NCBI RefSeq assembly: GCF_000421965.1
Contig: NZ_ATAY01000082.1
Coordinates: 1-42,494, forward strand
Length of the DNA stretch: 42,494 nucleotides
Direction: 5' to 3'
Source: Ruminiclostridium papyrosolvens C7
GTDB taxonomy: Bacteria > Bacillota > Clostridia > Acetivibrionales > DSM-1351
In this document: one piece after another, positions 35,747-42,494 of the stretch
Numbering within the stretch: the stretch's first letter is position 1
Layout: every line of letters begins with the position of its first letter
Notes under the pieces: generated by a model
What the model saw: only the letters and a program-made list of their open reading frames with translations
Told to the model about the DNA's origin: nothing
Database searches by the model: none
Translations under genes and position numbers: made by a program

Positions 35747-36313
35747 TTGGAAGATAAAGAGCTTATTGAGCGCTGTCAGCGTGGTGACTTAGATAGTTTT
35801 AGTGAGATATACAGTTTGTACAGTAAGAATGCCCTTGGTACGGCTTATCTTATTGCAGGCCATAAAGGTATCGCAGACGATATTGTTCAGGAAACATTTA
35901 TTCAATGTTTCCTGTGTATTAAAAAATTAAAAGCTCCGGAAGCCTTTGATGTGTGGTTTTATAAGATTTTACTAAGGACTGGTCGTAGGATGGTAAAAAA
36001 ACACAATAAGGTTATTTCAGTTGCTGATAGAAATATTGAGGACTTTAGTGCAGAATCTGGTTTTGATTGTGGAATACACAGAAGTGAGACTAGAATGGCA
36101 GTAAGGAGTGCTCTGGACAAACTGAGTTTGCCCCTAAAAACAGTTGCTATATTATATTACTATAATGATATGACAGTTGAAGAAATAGCGAAGGTGCTGG
36201 GGTGTTTATCAGGAACTGTAAAATCCAGACTCCATAATGCAAGAAAAAAGCTTTATTGTGAGCTCAATAGTGTATTTTATGATAATCAAGAAGATAGGTT
36301 TAATATATTGTAA
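35747..36313 (+). CDS. ECF-type RNA polymerase sigma factor
   Basis: At 188 aa it has both ECF regions. Region 2: IERCQRGDLDSFSEIYSLYS and GIADDIVQETFIQCFLCI (core-binding and -10 recognition). Region 4: LDKLSLPLKTVAILYYYNDM, VEEIAKVLGCLSGTVKSRLH, a helix-turn-helix for -35 recognition. TTG start with AAAGGGG (35733-35739) 7 nt upstream. The stop is directly followed by the next gene, so the two form a sigma/anti-sigma operon. The signal sensed is not evident. Confidence 0.9.
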   Translation: MEDKELIERCQRGDLDSFSEIYSLYSKNALGTAYLIAGHKGIADDIVQETFIQCFLCIKKLKAPEAFDVWFYKILLRTGRRMVKKHNKVISVADRNIEDFSAESGFDCGIHRSETRMAVRSALDKLSLPLKTVAILYYYNDMTVEEIAKVLGCLSGTVKSRLHNARKKLYCELNSVFYDNQEDRFNIL

Positions 36314-36331
36314 ATGAGAGGAGCGATGCAG

Positions 36332-37219
36332 TTGGAGAATAATCAACTATTTGATAATATAATAAAAAGAAATATTTCGGATAAAGCTAATGAGATAACA
36401 GTATCTGAGAAGAATATGCAGGATATTCTTTTAGAAGTTAGAAAGAGGAAAAAGGAGAAAAACCTTTATACTGGCTTTAGAAAATATGCTGTAGCTGCAG
36501 TTATTGCTTTAGTTTTTATGGTTGTAACATTTGCTGCTTCAGATAATGCAAGAGCTATAGCTGTAGAAGTAATTAATAATATTAAAACAGTATTTATTAT
36601 GGATAAAGACAATAATGTTATTGAAAGGCCTGCTAATGAGGTTTTAATTAACCCTTGTCTTAGCAAAACTACCGACTTAAGTGATAAAGAACTATCTGAA
36701 AAAATGGGAATTAAGATTTGTATTCCTGAAATATTTTATGGAGATCTAAAATTACAGAACAAAGCCGAGATAGTTGCCTTCAATAAGACACTAAGTTATG
36801 AAACCTTTGACACAATAAAAGATGTTGCTGAAAAGGCTATTAGTGAAGAAAATGCTTTTAATAGTCTTCATGAATATCTGCCATACAGAAGTGTTGGGTG
36901 TACTTACAGAGACGGTAAAGGATATATCTTTAATATTGCTATCATGGATACCGTTATTCGAGTATTCTCAAAGAATGATGATATTTCAGAAGTTGCACAA
37001 ACAAAAGTCGGTAATATAAATGCACAATGGATAGTTAAATCATTTACTGATTACAATGGCAAAGACATGACTCAAAAGCCTTTGGGAAAAAGAACAGCAT
37101 ATGCATTATTTTGGTCAACTAACGGTTCTACCTATTCGATTGTATCAATAGACGATAAACCAATATCCATGAATGAAACAGTAAAAATTGCAGATGCATT
37201 TATGAAAACCCAAAAGTAA
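36332..37219 (+). CDS. Membrane-anchored anti-sigma factor-like protein (DUF4367-like)
   Basis: About 296 aa. Cytoplasmic N-terminal part of about 45 residues rich in charge (LLEVRKRKKEKNLY), one membrane helix (YAVAAVIALVFMVVTFAASD), and an extracellular domain ending in a DUF4367-like stretch (YALFWSTNGSTYSIVSID). No zinc HxxxCxxC anti-sigma motif is seen; the anti-sigma role is inferred from position directly behind the sigma gene and from topology. AGAGGAG (36317-36323) gives 8-nt spacing to TTG 36332; ATG 36326 and ATG 36314 are alternatives. Confidence 0.75.
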   Translation: MENNQLFDNIIKRNISDKANEITVSEKNMQDILLEVRKRKKEKNLYTGFRKYAVAAVIALVFMVVTFAASDNARAIAVEVINNIKTVFIMDKDNNVIERPANEVLINPCLSKTTDLSDKELSEKMGIKICIPEIFYGDLKLQNKAEIVAFNKTLSYETFDTIKDVAEKAISEENAFNSLHEYLPYRSVGCTYRDGKGYIFNIAIMDTVIRVFSKNDDISEVAQTKVGNINAQWIVKSFTDYNGKDMTQKPLGKRTAYALFWSTNGSTYSIVSIDDKPISMNETVKIADAFMKTQK

Positions 37220-37270
37220 AAATTGTATAAATAGCCTACTTCCATTATGCATTTATCCGGGAGGAATGTT

Positions 37271-37888
37271 ATGTCTAAAAAAATTATAATTGCAGCTTAT
37301 TTGTTAATTGCATCAGTAATGCTAAATTCCAGTCTTGTTTTTGCAGCAAATAGAAGCGTATAAAGCTTGGTCAGCACATAACATTTGACAGCCTTAAATG
37401 GTTATGGGGAAGTACCTGCCTACAGTACCGTATACCATGAAAATGGTAAGTTAAGCTACTCTTTCAATGCTTCTGGGACATATACAATAACCTTCCAGAT
37501 TGACCCTGACAATAAGCTCAACGAATCAGATACAGGGAACAATACAGCGTCTACCACCATTACAATACTTCCGGCAGACCTTGTTCCAACGATGATTACA
37601 ACTACTCAGGTTACTTATGTTAATGTTGGAAAACCTGTAACCTTCACATGCGGCATCAGAAATCACGGGGGTGTGGGTACAAGTGCATTTAATGTCAAAT
37701 AGTTTGTAGACGGTGCTGAAGTTGGAGCTCACAGCTACCCTGGAGTTCCTGCCCGCAATACTATAGCCGAGATCAGCCGCCTTGATTACACTTTTAACTC
37801 ACCGGGAAATCATACGGTATTATTTCGGGTGGATTCCAGTGATTTAAAATATGAATACAATGAAATTGACAATGAAACGATCCGATAG
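37271..37888 (+). pseudogene. Decayed secreted CARDB-domain protein gene
   Basis: One reading frame runs unbroken from ATG 37271 (signal peptide MSKKIIIAAYLLIASVML) to TAG 37886, except for three in-frame stops: TAA 37361, TAA 37379 and TAG 37700. There is no frameshift. The middle and end encode two CARDB-like modules (TYTITFQIDPDNKLNESDTG, then VTYVNVGKPVTFTCGIRNHG; later LFRVDSSDLKYEYNEIDNET). It probably once encoded a cell-surface beta-sandwich protein. Nothing suggests the stops are read through. Confidence 0.75.
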
Positions 37889-37919
37889 TATCGACAAATT
37901 TGTAGTTGACTTTGGATAT

Positions 37920-37950
37920 TTGCAGTAAATTACATTAAGCATGCTATAAT
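37920..37950 (+). promoter_or_regulatory. Extended -10 promoter upstream of the esterase
   Basis: TGCTATAAT (37942-37950) is a perfect extended -10 (TGnTATAAT). A -35-like TTGCAG (37920-37925) lies 19 bp upstream. Confidence 0.5.
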
Positions 37951-37987
37951 TTTCAAAATTTATATACCAATCACAAAAAGATTTATA

Positions 37988-38017
37988 TTGAAATGTAAAA
38001 CATTTACAGTTTATAAT
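37988..38017 (+). promoter_or_regulatory. Second esterase promoter with a palindromic operator in its spacer
   Basis: TTGAAA (37988-37993), 18-bp spacer, TATAAT (38012-38017). The spacer carries TGTAAAACATTTACA (37994-38008), 6-bp arms around ACA. It fits the variable CcpA site architecture (TGTAA-gap-TTACA) described for clostridia, so catabolite repression is a reasonable inference. Binding there would occlude both promoter boxes. Confidence 0.6.
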
Positions 38018-38098
38018 AGAATTAACGTTGATAAAAACGTTTTATTAAAGTTCTTAATCTGTACTGTAAGATAAGAACTGCTCGTAGGAGGAAAAACA

Positions 38099-39034
38099 AT
38101 GAATAGTTTAAGAAAAAGACTGTTATCATTAATAATGGTGGTAAGTATTTGTCTTTGCGTAAGTTCAGTTTGTAATGCTACCCAGACCACTTCACAAGTT
38201 GTTACTGCGGCGGCATCAGGACTTATCGGAGATCTGAACGGAGATAGTGCCATTGATGCACTGGATTATTCGTTAATGAAGCAATTCCTACTCGGTACTG
38301 TTACCGACCTACCTGTTCAGGATGATCTTTATGCTGCTGACCTTGACGGTGATGCAAAAATAACAGCATTGGATTTATCCCTATCGAAGCAATATCTTTT
38401 AGGACTCATTACAAAGTTTCCTAAAACTCCGCCTCAAAACATTACCACTGTTGTTATGCCTTTGGGGGATTCAATAACTGACGGTTTAACTGTACCGGGA
38501 GGTTACCGAATCAAGCTATGGAATAATGTAACAAATGCCGGACAAAAAGTTGATTTTGTAGGCTCTATGTCAAACGGACCTACGGAACTTGGTGATAAGA
38601 ATCATGAAGGCCACTCTGGCTGGCGTATTGATCAGATTGATGCTAATATCAATGCATGGATGACCACATATAAACCAAAAATCGTTTTATTACACATTGG
38701 TACAAATGATATCTCACAAAAGTATGATTTGACTAATGCACCTACCAGATTGAGCGGGTTAATTGACAAGATTTGCGCTAAATTACCCAGTGATGGCAAA
38801 CTCTATGTTGCTAAAGTTATTCCTCTTAGCTATGCAGATGTCAGGAACTATAACACTCAAGTTGCTCAAGTCGTTCAAACCAAGGCTAATCAAGGTAAGC
38901 CCGTGTTTATTGTTGATATGTATAGTGCAGTTACTACTGCCGATTTAGCAGATGGAGTTCATTGTACCAGAACTGGTTATGACAAGATGGCGGATGTTTG
39001 GTATAATGCAATCAAAAACGATTTAGGTAAATAA
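38099..39034 (+). CDS. Cellulosomal SGNH-type esterase with N-terminal dockerin (CE3-like)
   Basis: Signal peptide (residues 1-30), then a type I dockerin (about 40-105) with two calcium loops, GDLNGDSAIDALDYSLMKQF and ADLDGDAKITALDLSLSKQY. Both have Ala-Leu at positions 10-11 of the loop, the C. cellulolyticum-type recognition pair. The rest is an SGNH/GDSL hydrolase of the CE3 kind: MPLGDSITDG (Ser), the Asn block LLHIGTNDIS, and DGVHCTRTGYDKM (Asp, His). It probably deacetylates xylan on the cellulosome, but substrate is inferred. A dockerin at the N-terminus is less common than at the C-terminus. AGGAGG precedes the ATG. Confidence 0.92.
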   Translation: MNSLRKRLLSLIMVVSICLCVSSVCNATQTTSQVVTAAASGLIGDLNGDSAIDALDYSLMKQFLLGTVTDLPVQDDLYAADLDGDAKITALDLSLSKQYLLGLITKFPKTPPQNITTVVMPLGDSITDGLTVPGGYRIKLWNNVTNAGQKVDFVGSMSNGPTELGDKNHEGHSGWRIDQIDANINAWMTTYKPKIVLLHIGTNDISQKYDLTNAPTRLSGLIDKICAKLPSDGKLYVAKVIPLSYADVRNYNTQVAQVVQTKANQGKPVFIVDMYSAVTTADLADGVHCTRTGYDKMADVWYNAIKNDLGK

Positions 39035-39128
39035 TCTACCTTGATGGGATGTAACTAAACATAAAAGCATTATAAAAGTATGTAATAAGAAAATCTTAAG
39101 AAGTTCATAAGATAGATTTCCAACTTAG

Positions 39129-39171
39129 CCCTTTATTCTGTGTTTAAATAATATTAACACAGAATAAGGGG
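39129..39171 (+). terminator. Hairpin that ends the esterase mRNA and encloses the next gene's ribosome binding site
   Basis: CCCTTTATTCTGTGTT (39129-39144) pairs with AACACAGAATAAGGGG (39156-39171) with a single offset. A T-rich run follows. The right arm contains AAGGGG, the Shine-Dalgarno of the gene at 39182, so the hairpin could lower its translation in read-through mRNA. Confidence 0.6.
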
Positions 39172-39181
39172 TTGTTTTATT

Positions 39182-40078
39182 ATGGTACGAAAAGTAAAAA
39201 AGAAAAAGTCAGGAATGCGTATATTTGTAGCACTTCTGTTTATGGCTGTCATTGCTGCTTTTGTTTACAAGATAGCCCCCGATCCCACTGTTTCTATATC
39301 TTTAAACAAGCTGAACAGTCCTAACGCAATTCTGATCCGTTTAAAAGATCATACCATATTGCTGGAGAAAAATAGTGAAGCAAAAATCTATCCTGCTTCT
39401 TTAACTAAAATAATGACAGCAATTGTTGCTATAGAAAATTTACCTGATATTATGGGAGAAATCAAACTTTCCAATTCTACGTTCCGGGGGCTGTACGAAG
39501 CAGGTGCATCAATGGCAGGTTTCCAACCAGGTGAGCGGGTAAGAGCAATTGATTTGTTGTATGGAGTAATACTGCCCAGCGGTGCAGAGTGCTGTATTGG
39601 ACTTGCTAATAAGATTGCCGGAGCAGAGCAGAATTTCGTAAAAATAATGAATCAAAAGGCTGCAGATCTTGGTATGGGAAATACCCATTTTGAAAATGTG
39701 ACCGGGCTTCAGAATGAAAATCACTACACAACAGTCGAAGATTTGTCTGTTCTTCTATGCTATGCTTTGAAAAATGATACTTTCCGGGAGATTTTTACTT
39801 CATCACGTCATTGCACACCACCTACAAATAAGCATACTGAGGGGATAACCTTTAACAGCACCATGTTTGAAAAACTCACCAATAAAAATATTATTGGTGG
39901 CGAAATTCTAGGAGGAAAAACAGGATATACTAGTGCGGCTGGCTTGTGTCTCGCAAGTCTCTCCAAAGTGGATAATCAAGAATATGTTTTGGTTACAGCC
40001 GGTGCAAAAGGAGATAGTCACTCGGAACAGTTTAATATTACTGATGCAATAGCTGTATACAGCAGCATAGGAAAATAA
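39182..40078 (+). CDS. D-alanyl-D-alanine carboxypeptidase (S11, DacF-like)
   Basis: Membrane-anchored penicillin-binding protein that trims peptidoglycan stem peptides. N-terminal helix residues 12-28. Active-site motifs: SLTK (nucleophile Ser, about residue 73), SGA in place of the usual SxN (VILPSGAECCIGLANKIAG), and KTG (ILGGKTGYTSAAGLCLAS). At 298 aa it lacks the long C-terminal beta domain and amphipathic anchor of PBP5/DacA, so it resembles shorter DacF-type enzymes. It may also be regulated by the hairpin over its ribosome site. It shares an mRNA with the VanZ-like gene 18 nt later. Confidence 0.88.
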   Translation: MVRKVKKKKSGMRIFVALLFMAVIAAFVYKIAPDPTVSISLNKLNSPNAILIRLKDHTILLEKNSEAKIYPASLTKIMTAIVAIENLPDIMGEIKLSNSTFRGLYEAGASMAGFQPGERVRAIDLLYGVILPSGAECCIGLANKIAGAEQNFVKIMNQKAADLGMGNTHFENVTGLQNENHYTTVEDLSVLLCYALKNDTFREIFTSSRHCTPPTNKHTEGITFNSTMFEKLTNKNIIGGEILGGKTGYTSAAGLCLASLSKVDNQEYVLVTAGAKGDSHSEQFNITDAIAVYSSIGK

Positions 40079-40096
40079 ATAAAAAATGGAGGTATT

Positions 40097-40648
40097 ATGA
40101 ATAAACGGGAGAGAATTAAAACTGTCTTTTTACGTTGTGTTTTCACTTGTTACATACTTTTGCTAATTAAAATATTGTTTTTATCAAGAATTTCGATTTT
40201 GGAGTTATTTACTAATCAAAGGACTTTATTTAGGTCAGTCAATCTAATCCCTTTTTATAGTATAACGGAATATTTAACTGCCAGCTCAATGAATATTAAA
40301 CAAGTTGCTTTTAGTAATGTGGTTGGCAATATAGTTATTTTTATTCCCCTTGGTGTATATCTGTCATTATTCAAAAAAAATAAAAGAGCAATAACCAACT
40401 TGTTACTTATATTTATAGCAAGTTTATTTGTTGAAATTATTCAAGGGCTTTTTGGAATAGGAATATCAGACATAGATGATGTAATTCTAAATTGTTTGGG
40501 TGGATGGATTGGTATTTTAGGGTATAAATTTTCATTATTTATATTACGAGATGAGAAAACAGTATATACTGCAATCACAATACTATCTGCTATCATAGGA
40601 TTACCGGTTATATTATATTTATTATTCATGATGAAAATGAGATTCTGA
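40097..40648 (+). CDS. VanZ-like membrane protein
   Basis: Four to five membrane helices in 183 aa, with the VanZ-family marks: SVNLIPFYSI near residue 50, NVVGNIVIFIPLGVYLSL, a conserved VEIIQGLFGIGISDIDDVIL and NCLGGWIGILGYK. VanZ relatives occur with peptidoglycan genes and some give low teicoplanin resistance; the exact role is unknown. Preceded by GGAGG. Placement directly after a DD-carboxypeptidase fits an envelope role. Confidence 0.88.
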   Translation: MNKRERIKTVFLRCVFTCYILLLIKILFLSRISILELFTNQRTLFRSVNLIPFYSITEYLTASSMNIKQVAFSNVVGNIVIFIPLGVYLSLFKKNKRAITNLLLIFIASLFVEIIQGLFGIGISDIDDVILNCLGGWIGILGYKFSLFILRDEKTVYTAITILSAIIGLPVILYLLFMMKMRF

Positions 40649-40666
40649 ATGCTGGAAATTAACATA

Positions 40667-40703
40667 AACAAAAGAGACTTCAATAATAGAAGTCTCTTTT
40701 GTT
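40667..40703. terminator. Bidirectional terminator between VanZ-like and CysS-like genes
   Basis: AACAAAAGAGACTTC (40667-40681) pairs perfectly with GAAGTCTCTTTTGTT (40689-40703) around a 7-nt loop. The two genes converge here. Confidence 0.85.
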
Positions 40704-40712
40704 ATTTAAACA

Positions 40713-41507
40713 TCAAATGAACAGTGCTTTAATGTCCCATTCGGAGCCTAAAGCTGAGTCTTGAACAATAATACCTTTATGGTCAAGTTTTGATTTTATT
40801 TCATCTGATAAATCATAATTCTTATTTAGCTTAGCATCTTGTCTTAGATTCATGAGCTCTTTTACTTCATTCATATCAATATTATTCAGCTTAATATATT
40901 TTTCTTTCATTTGTAAGATAAATTCTTCTGGTTCTTCCATGAAAATACCTATTAAATTTGCTACTATTAAAATGCTTTTATATATTTTATTCAACGTTGT
41001 GAGTTTGTGAAGAGCATTTTCATTAGCATTAGTTAATAAAGCATTTGAGTACTTAAATAATTGTAGAAAATCAGAAACCACTAAAGAAGTATTAAAATTA
41101 TCATTAATAGCCGCAACGAAAGACTTGTTAATGCCGTCTAAAATTTCCGGTTTGATAATTCTACCATGAGGGGCAATGTACTCATTTAATTCACTGTTTT
41201 CATTTGCAAAGGTCTTAATCTTATTTAAAGTTTGATAAAAATAGTACAGTCTTTTTTCTGAAGCTAAATAGTGCTCCTCTGTCAGTTCTTTTAAGCCTTC
41301 AGACTGATTTGAAAGAATACTTAACTTTAAGACTTCTGGGTGATATTTTGATAATAATTCTTTTGATTCCAGAATATTGCCCAAGGACGCGCTTAATTTT
41401 TCAAAATCAATAATAGTTCCATTTGGATAAATTTTGTACTCAAACCCGTGAATACGTGCAATTTTTTGCTTTCTTCTGTCCGACGTGTTAAATTCATTTG
41501 AACTCAT
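40713..41507 (-). CDS. Stand-alone C-terminal paralogue of cysteinyl-tRNA synthetase
   Basis: The 264 aa align in order with the second half of CysS: FEKLSASLGNILESKELLSK (the KMSKSLGN region, but reading KLSAS), YHPEVLKLSILSNQ (the pEVLR block), then the DALR_2-like region (FVAAINDNFNTSLVVSDFLQ) and the terminal LMNLRQDAKLNKNYDLSDEI and DSALGSEW. The catalytic Rossmann fold with HIGH and the zinc ligands is absent, so it cannot charge tRNA. It starts with its own ribosome site (AAGGAG) and has no internal stops, so it is not an obvious pseudogene. It could bind tRNA-Cys or be a regulatory paralogue. Function is not known. Confidence 0.8.
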   Translation of the reverse strand: MSSNEFNTSDRRKQKIARIHGFEYKIYPNGTIIDFEKLSASLGNILESKELLSKYHPEVLKLSILSNQSEGLKELTEEHYLASEKRLYYFYQTLNKIKTFANENSELNEYIAPHGRIIKPEILDGINKSFVAAINDNFNTSLVVSDFLQLFKYSNALLTNANENALHKLTTLNKIYKSILIVANLIGIFMEEPEEFILQMKEKYIKLNNIDMNEVKELMNLRQDAKLNKNYDLSDEIKSKLDHKGIIVQDSALGSEWDIKALFI

Positions 41508-41577
41508 TTAATAATTCTCCTTATAAACTCTATTTTTCGATTATAACACAAAAAATATTACTGTTTTATATTACTTT

Positions 41578-41607
41578 TTGAACAATTCATTAAAATCGTG
41601 TTAAAAT
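41578..41607 (+). promoter_or_regulatory. Promoter of truA
   Basis: TTGAAC (41578-41583), 18-bp spacer, TAAAAT (41602-41607) with an extended TG (41599-41600). Confidence 0.45.
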
Positions 41608-41671
41608 TGATATAAAGATGCCTTGCTAGGGGTAGGCTAGTATTTGAAATCAATTTTAAAAGGGGAATAGA

Positions 41672-42409
41672 ATGAAAAATTTTAAAATAATTGTCCAATT
41701 TGACGGAAGCAGATATAAAGGTTGGCAAAAGCTTAAAGATAATAATCTTTCAATTCAGGAGAAAATCGAAACAGTACTTTCTAAGATGACTGGAGAGGAA
41801 ATTCAGGTAATTGGTTGTGGAAGGACGGACGCTGGTACTCATGCCGAAAATTATGTAGCCAATTTCCATACAAATTCAAACAGGTCAGCAAAACTAATAT
41901 CAAATTATTTATACGAATTTTTGCCTGAGGATATTGTTGTAAAATCAGTAGAAGAAGTACCTGAAAGATTCCATGCACAACACAATGTGAAATCAAAAAC
42001 TTATGTGTATAGCATTACTAAAGGAAGATTAAGAAATGTGTTCAATAGAAAATATTCATTTCATTCACTAGAAAAGATTGATCTTATTCAAATGAGAAAT
42101 GCAGCTGAATATTTAGTTGGAACCCATGATTTCCAAAGCTTTACCAGCTTGAAAGAGGGCTCAAAATCCACAATAAGAACTATAAATTCCTTAGATATTA
42201 TTGAAAATGGTATGGTGATTGAGATTGTAATAAATTGCAATGATTTTTTACTGCATATGGCAAGGTTGATTGTGGGAATTCTTTTAGAAGTTGGCAAAGG
42301 TAAAGTACAAGCAACAGAAGTTCAAAATATATTAAATGGTAAAAAATTCACCCAAGCTGTACCATTTGCTCAACCGAAGGGCCTCTGCTTAAGAGACGTT
42401 CAATACTAA
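41672..42409 (+). CDS. truA: tRNA pseudouridine(38-40) synthase TruA
   Basis: Isomerises uridines 38-40 in the tRNA anticodon stem-loop. The catalytic Asp is in GCGRTDAGTHAENYV (about residue 52). Other family blocks are IVQFDGSRYKGWQKL at the N-terminus, LPEDIVVKSVEEVPERFHAQ, SKTYVYSI, and LLHMARLIVGILLEVGKGK. At 245 aa it is full length. GGGG precedes the ATG. It is followed by its own terminator. Confidence 0.95.
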   Translation: MKNFKIIVQFDGSRYKGWQKLKDNNLSIQEKIETVLSKMTGEEIQVIGCGRTDAGTHAENYVANFHTNSNRSAKLISNYLYEFLPEDIVVKSVEEVPERFHAQHNVKSKTYVYSITKGRLRNVFNRKYSFHSLEKIDLIQMRNAAEYLVGTHDFQSFTSLKEGSKSTIRTINSLDIIENGMVIEIVINCNDFLLHMARLIVGILLEVGKGKVQATEVQNILNGKKFTQAVPFAQPKGLCLRDVQY

Positions 42410-42463
42410 TCAGATATAAAAATAAATTAATATAGTAAAAATATTCATAACATGTTTGATGAT

Positions 42464-42494
42464 AAGAGGCTTCCTGAATAAGGAGGCCTTTATT
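42464..42494 (+). terminator. Terminator after truA
   Basis: GGCTTCC pairs with GGAGGCC (one U-G wobble) around TGAATAA, followed by TTTATT at the window edge. Confidence 0.65.

Overview
The window looks like chromosomal DNA of an AT-rich, mesophilic, cellulolytic clostridium of the Ruminiclostridium (Clostridium) cellulolyticum type. Support comes from a cellulosomal dockerin whose two EF-hand-like repeats both carry Ala-Leu at the cohesin-recognition positions (the C. cellulolyticum-type code, not the C. thermocellum Ser-Thr code), a CBM3-like surface protein, strong AGGAGG/AGGTGAT ribosome binding sites and frequent TTG starts. No database search was possible, so this is a call from family knowledge.

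Layout. (1) 250-16828, plus strand: a compact type IV pilus operon: pilB, pilT, pilC, major pilin, prepilin peptidase, pilM, minor prepilin, pilN, pilO, minor prepilin, a PilX-like long pseudopilin interrupted by a one-base frameshift in a homopolymer, and a large secreted CBM3-like/FN3/PA14 protein that may be a pilus-linked adhesin. (2) 17082-20950: a DUF4015 lipoprotein and the B12-dependent ribonucleotide reductase NrdJ, whose promoter overlaps a candidate NrdR box. (3) 21140-27492, minus strand: a translationally coupled five-gene cassette of tyrosine-recombinase-like proteins. It holds two more canonical recombinases, a small HTH protein, and two large proteins with tandem arrays of 7 and 9 CxxC/CxxC zinc ribbons; the last also ends in a GIY-YIG nuclease domain. 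This is the most unusual part of the window. (4) 27616-33770: accessory genes (RNase H-like, XRE regulator, DUF3892, DUF2188, MazF/PemK-like, PD-(D/E)XK-like DUF6602 protein, polytopic membrane protein). Copies of an AT-rich, imperfectly palindromic repeat lie at 21037-21060, 27521-27546 and 33953-33981, so regions 3 and 4 may be one composite mobile island or two adjacent ones. (5) 34189-42409: envelope and housekeeping genes: a copper-amine-oxidase-N-domain secreted protein, an ECF sigma/anti-sigma pair, a decayed CARDB gene, a dockerin-bearing SGNH esterase, a DD-carboxypeptidase with a VanZ-like partner, a stand-alone CysS C-terminal paralogue, and truA.

How the genes fit together. The pilus operon holds all the core assembly parts and ends in a secreted protein with a carbohydrate-binding-like module, suggesting pilus-assisted adhesion to plant polymer. 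The recombinase cassette probably moves itself and perhaps its neighbours. The cargo has the look of toxin or defence genes, but no function is shown. A family of degenerate ~70-bp intergenic repeats (near 31911, 33803 and 35369) spans the right edge of the accessory region.
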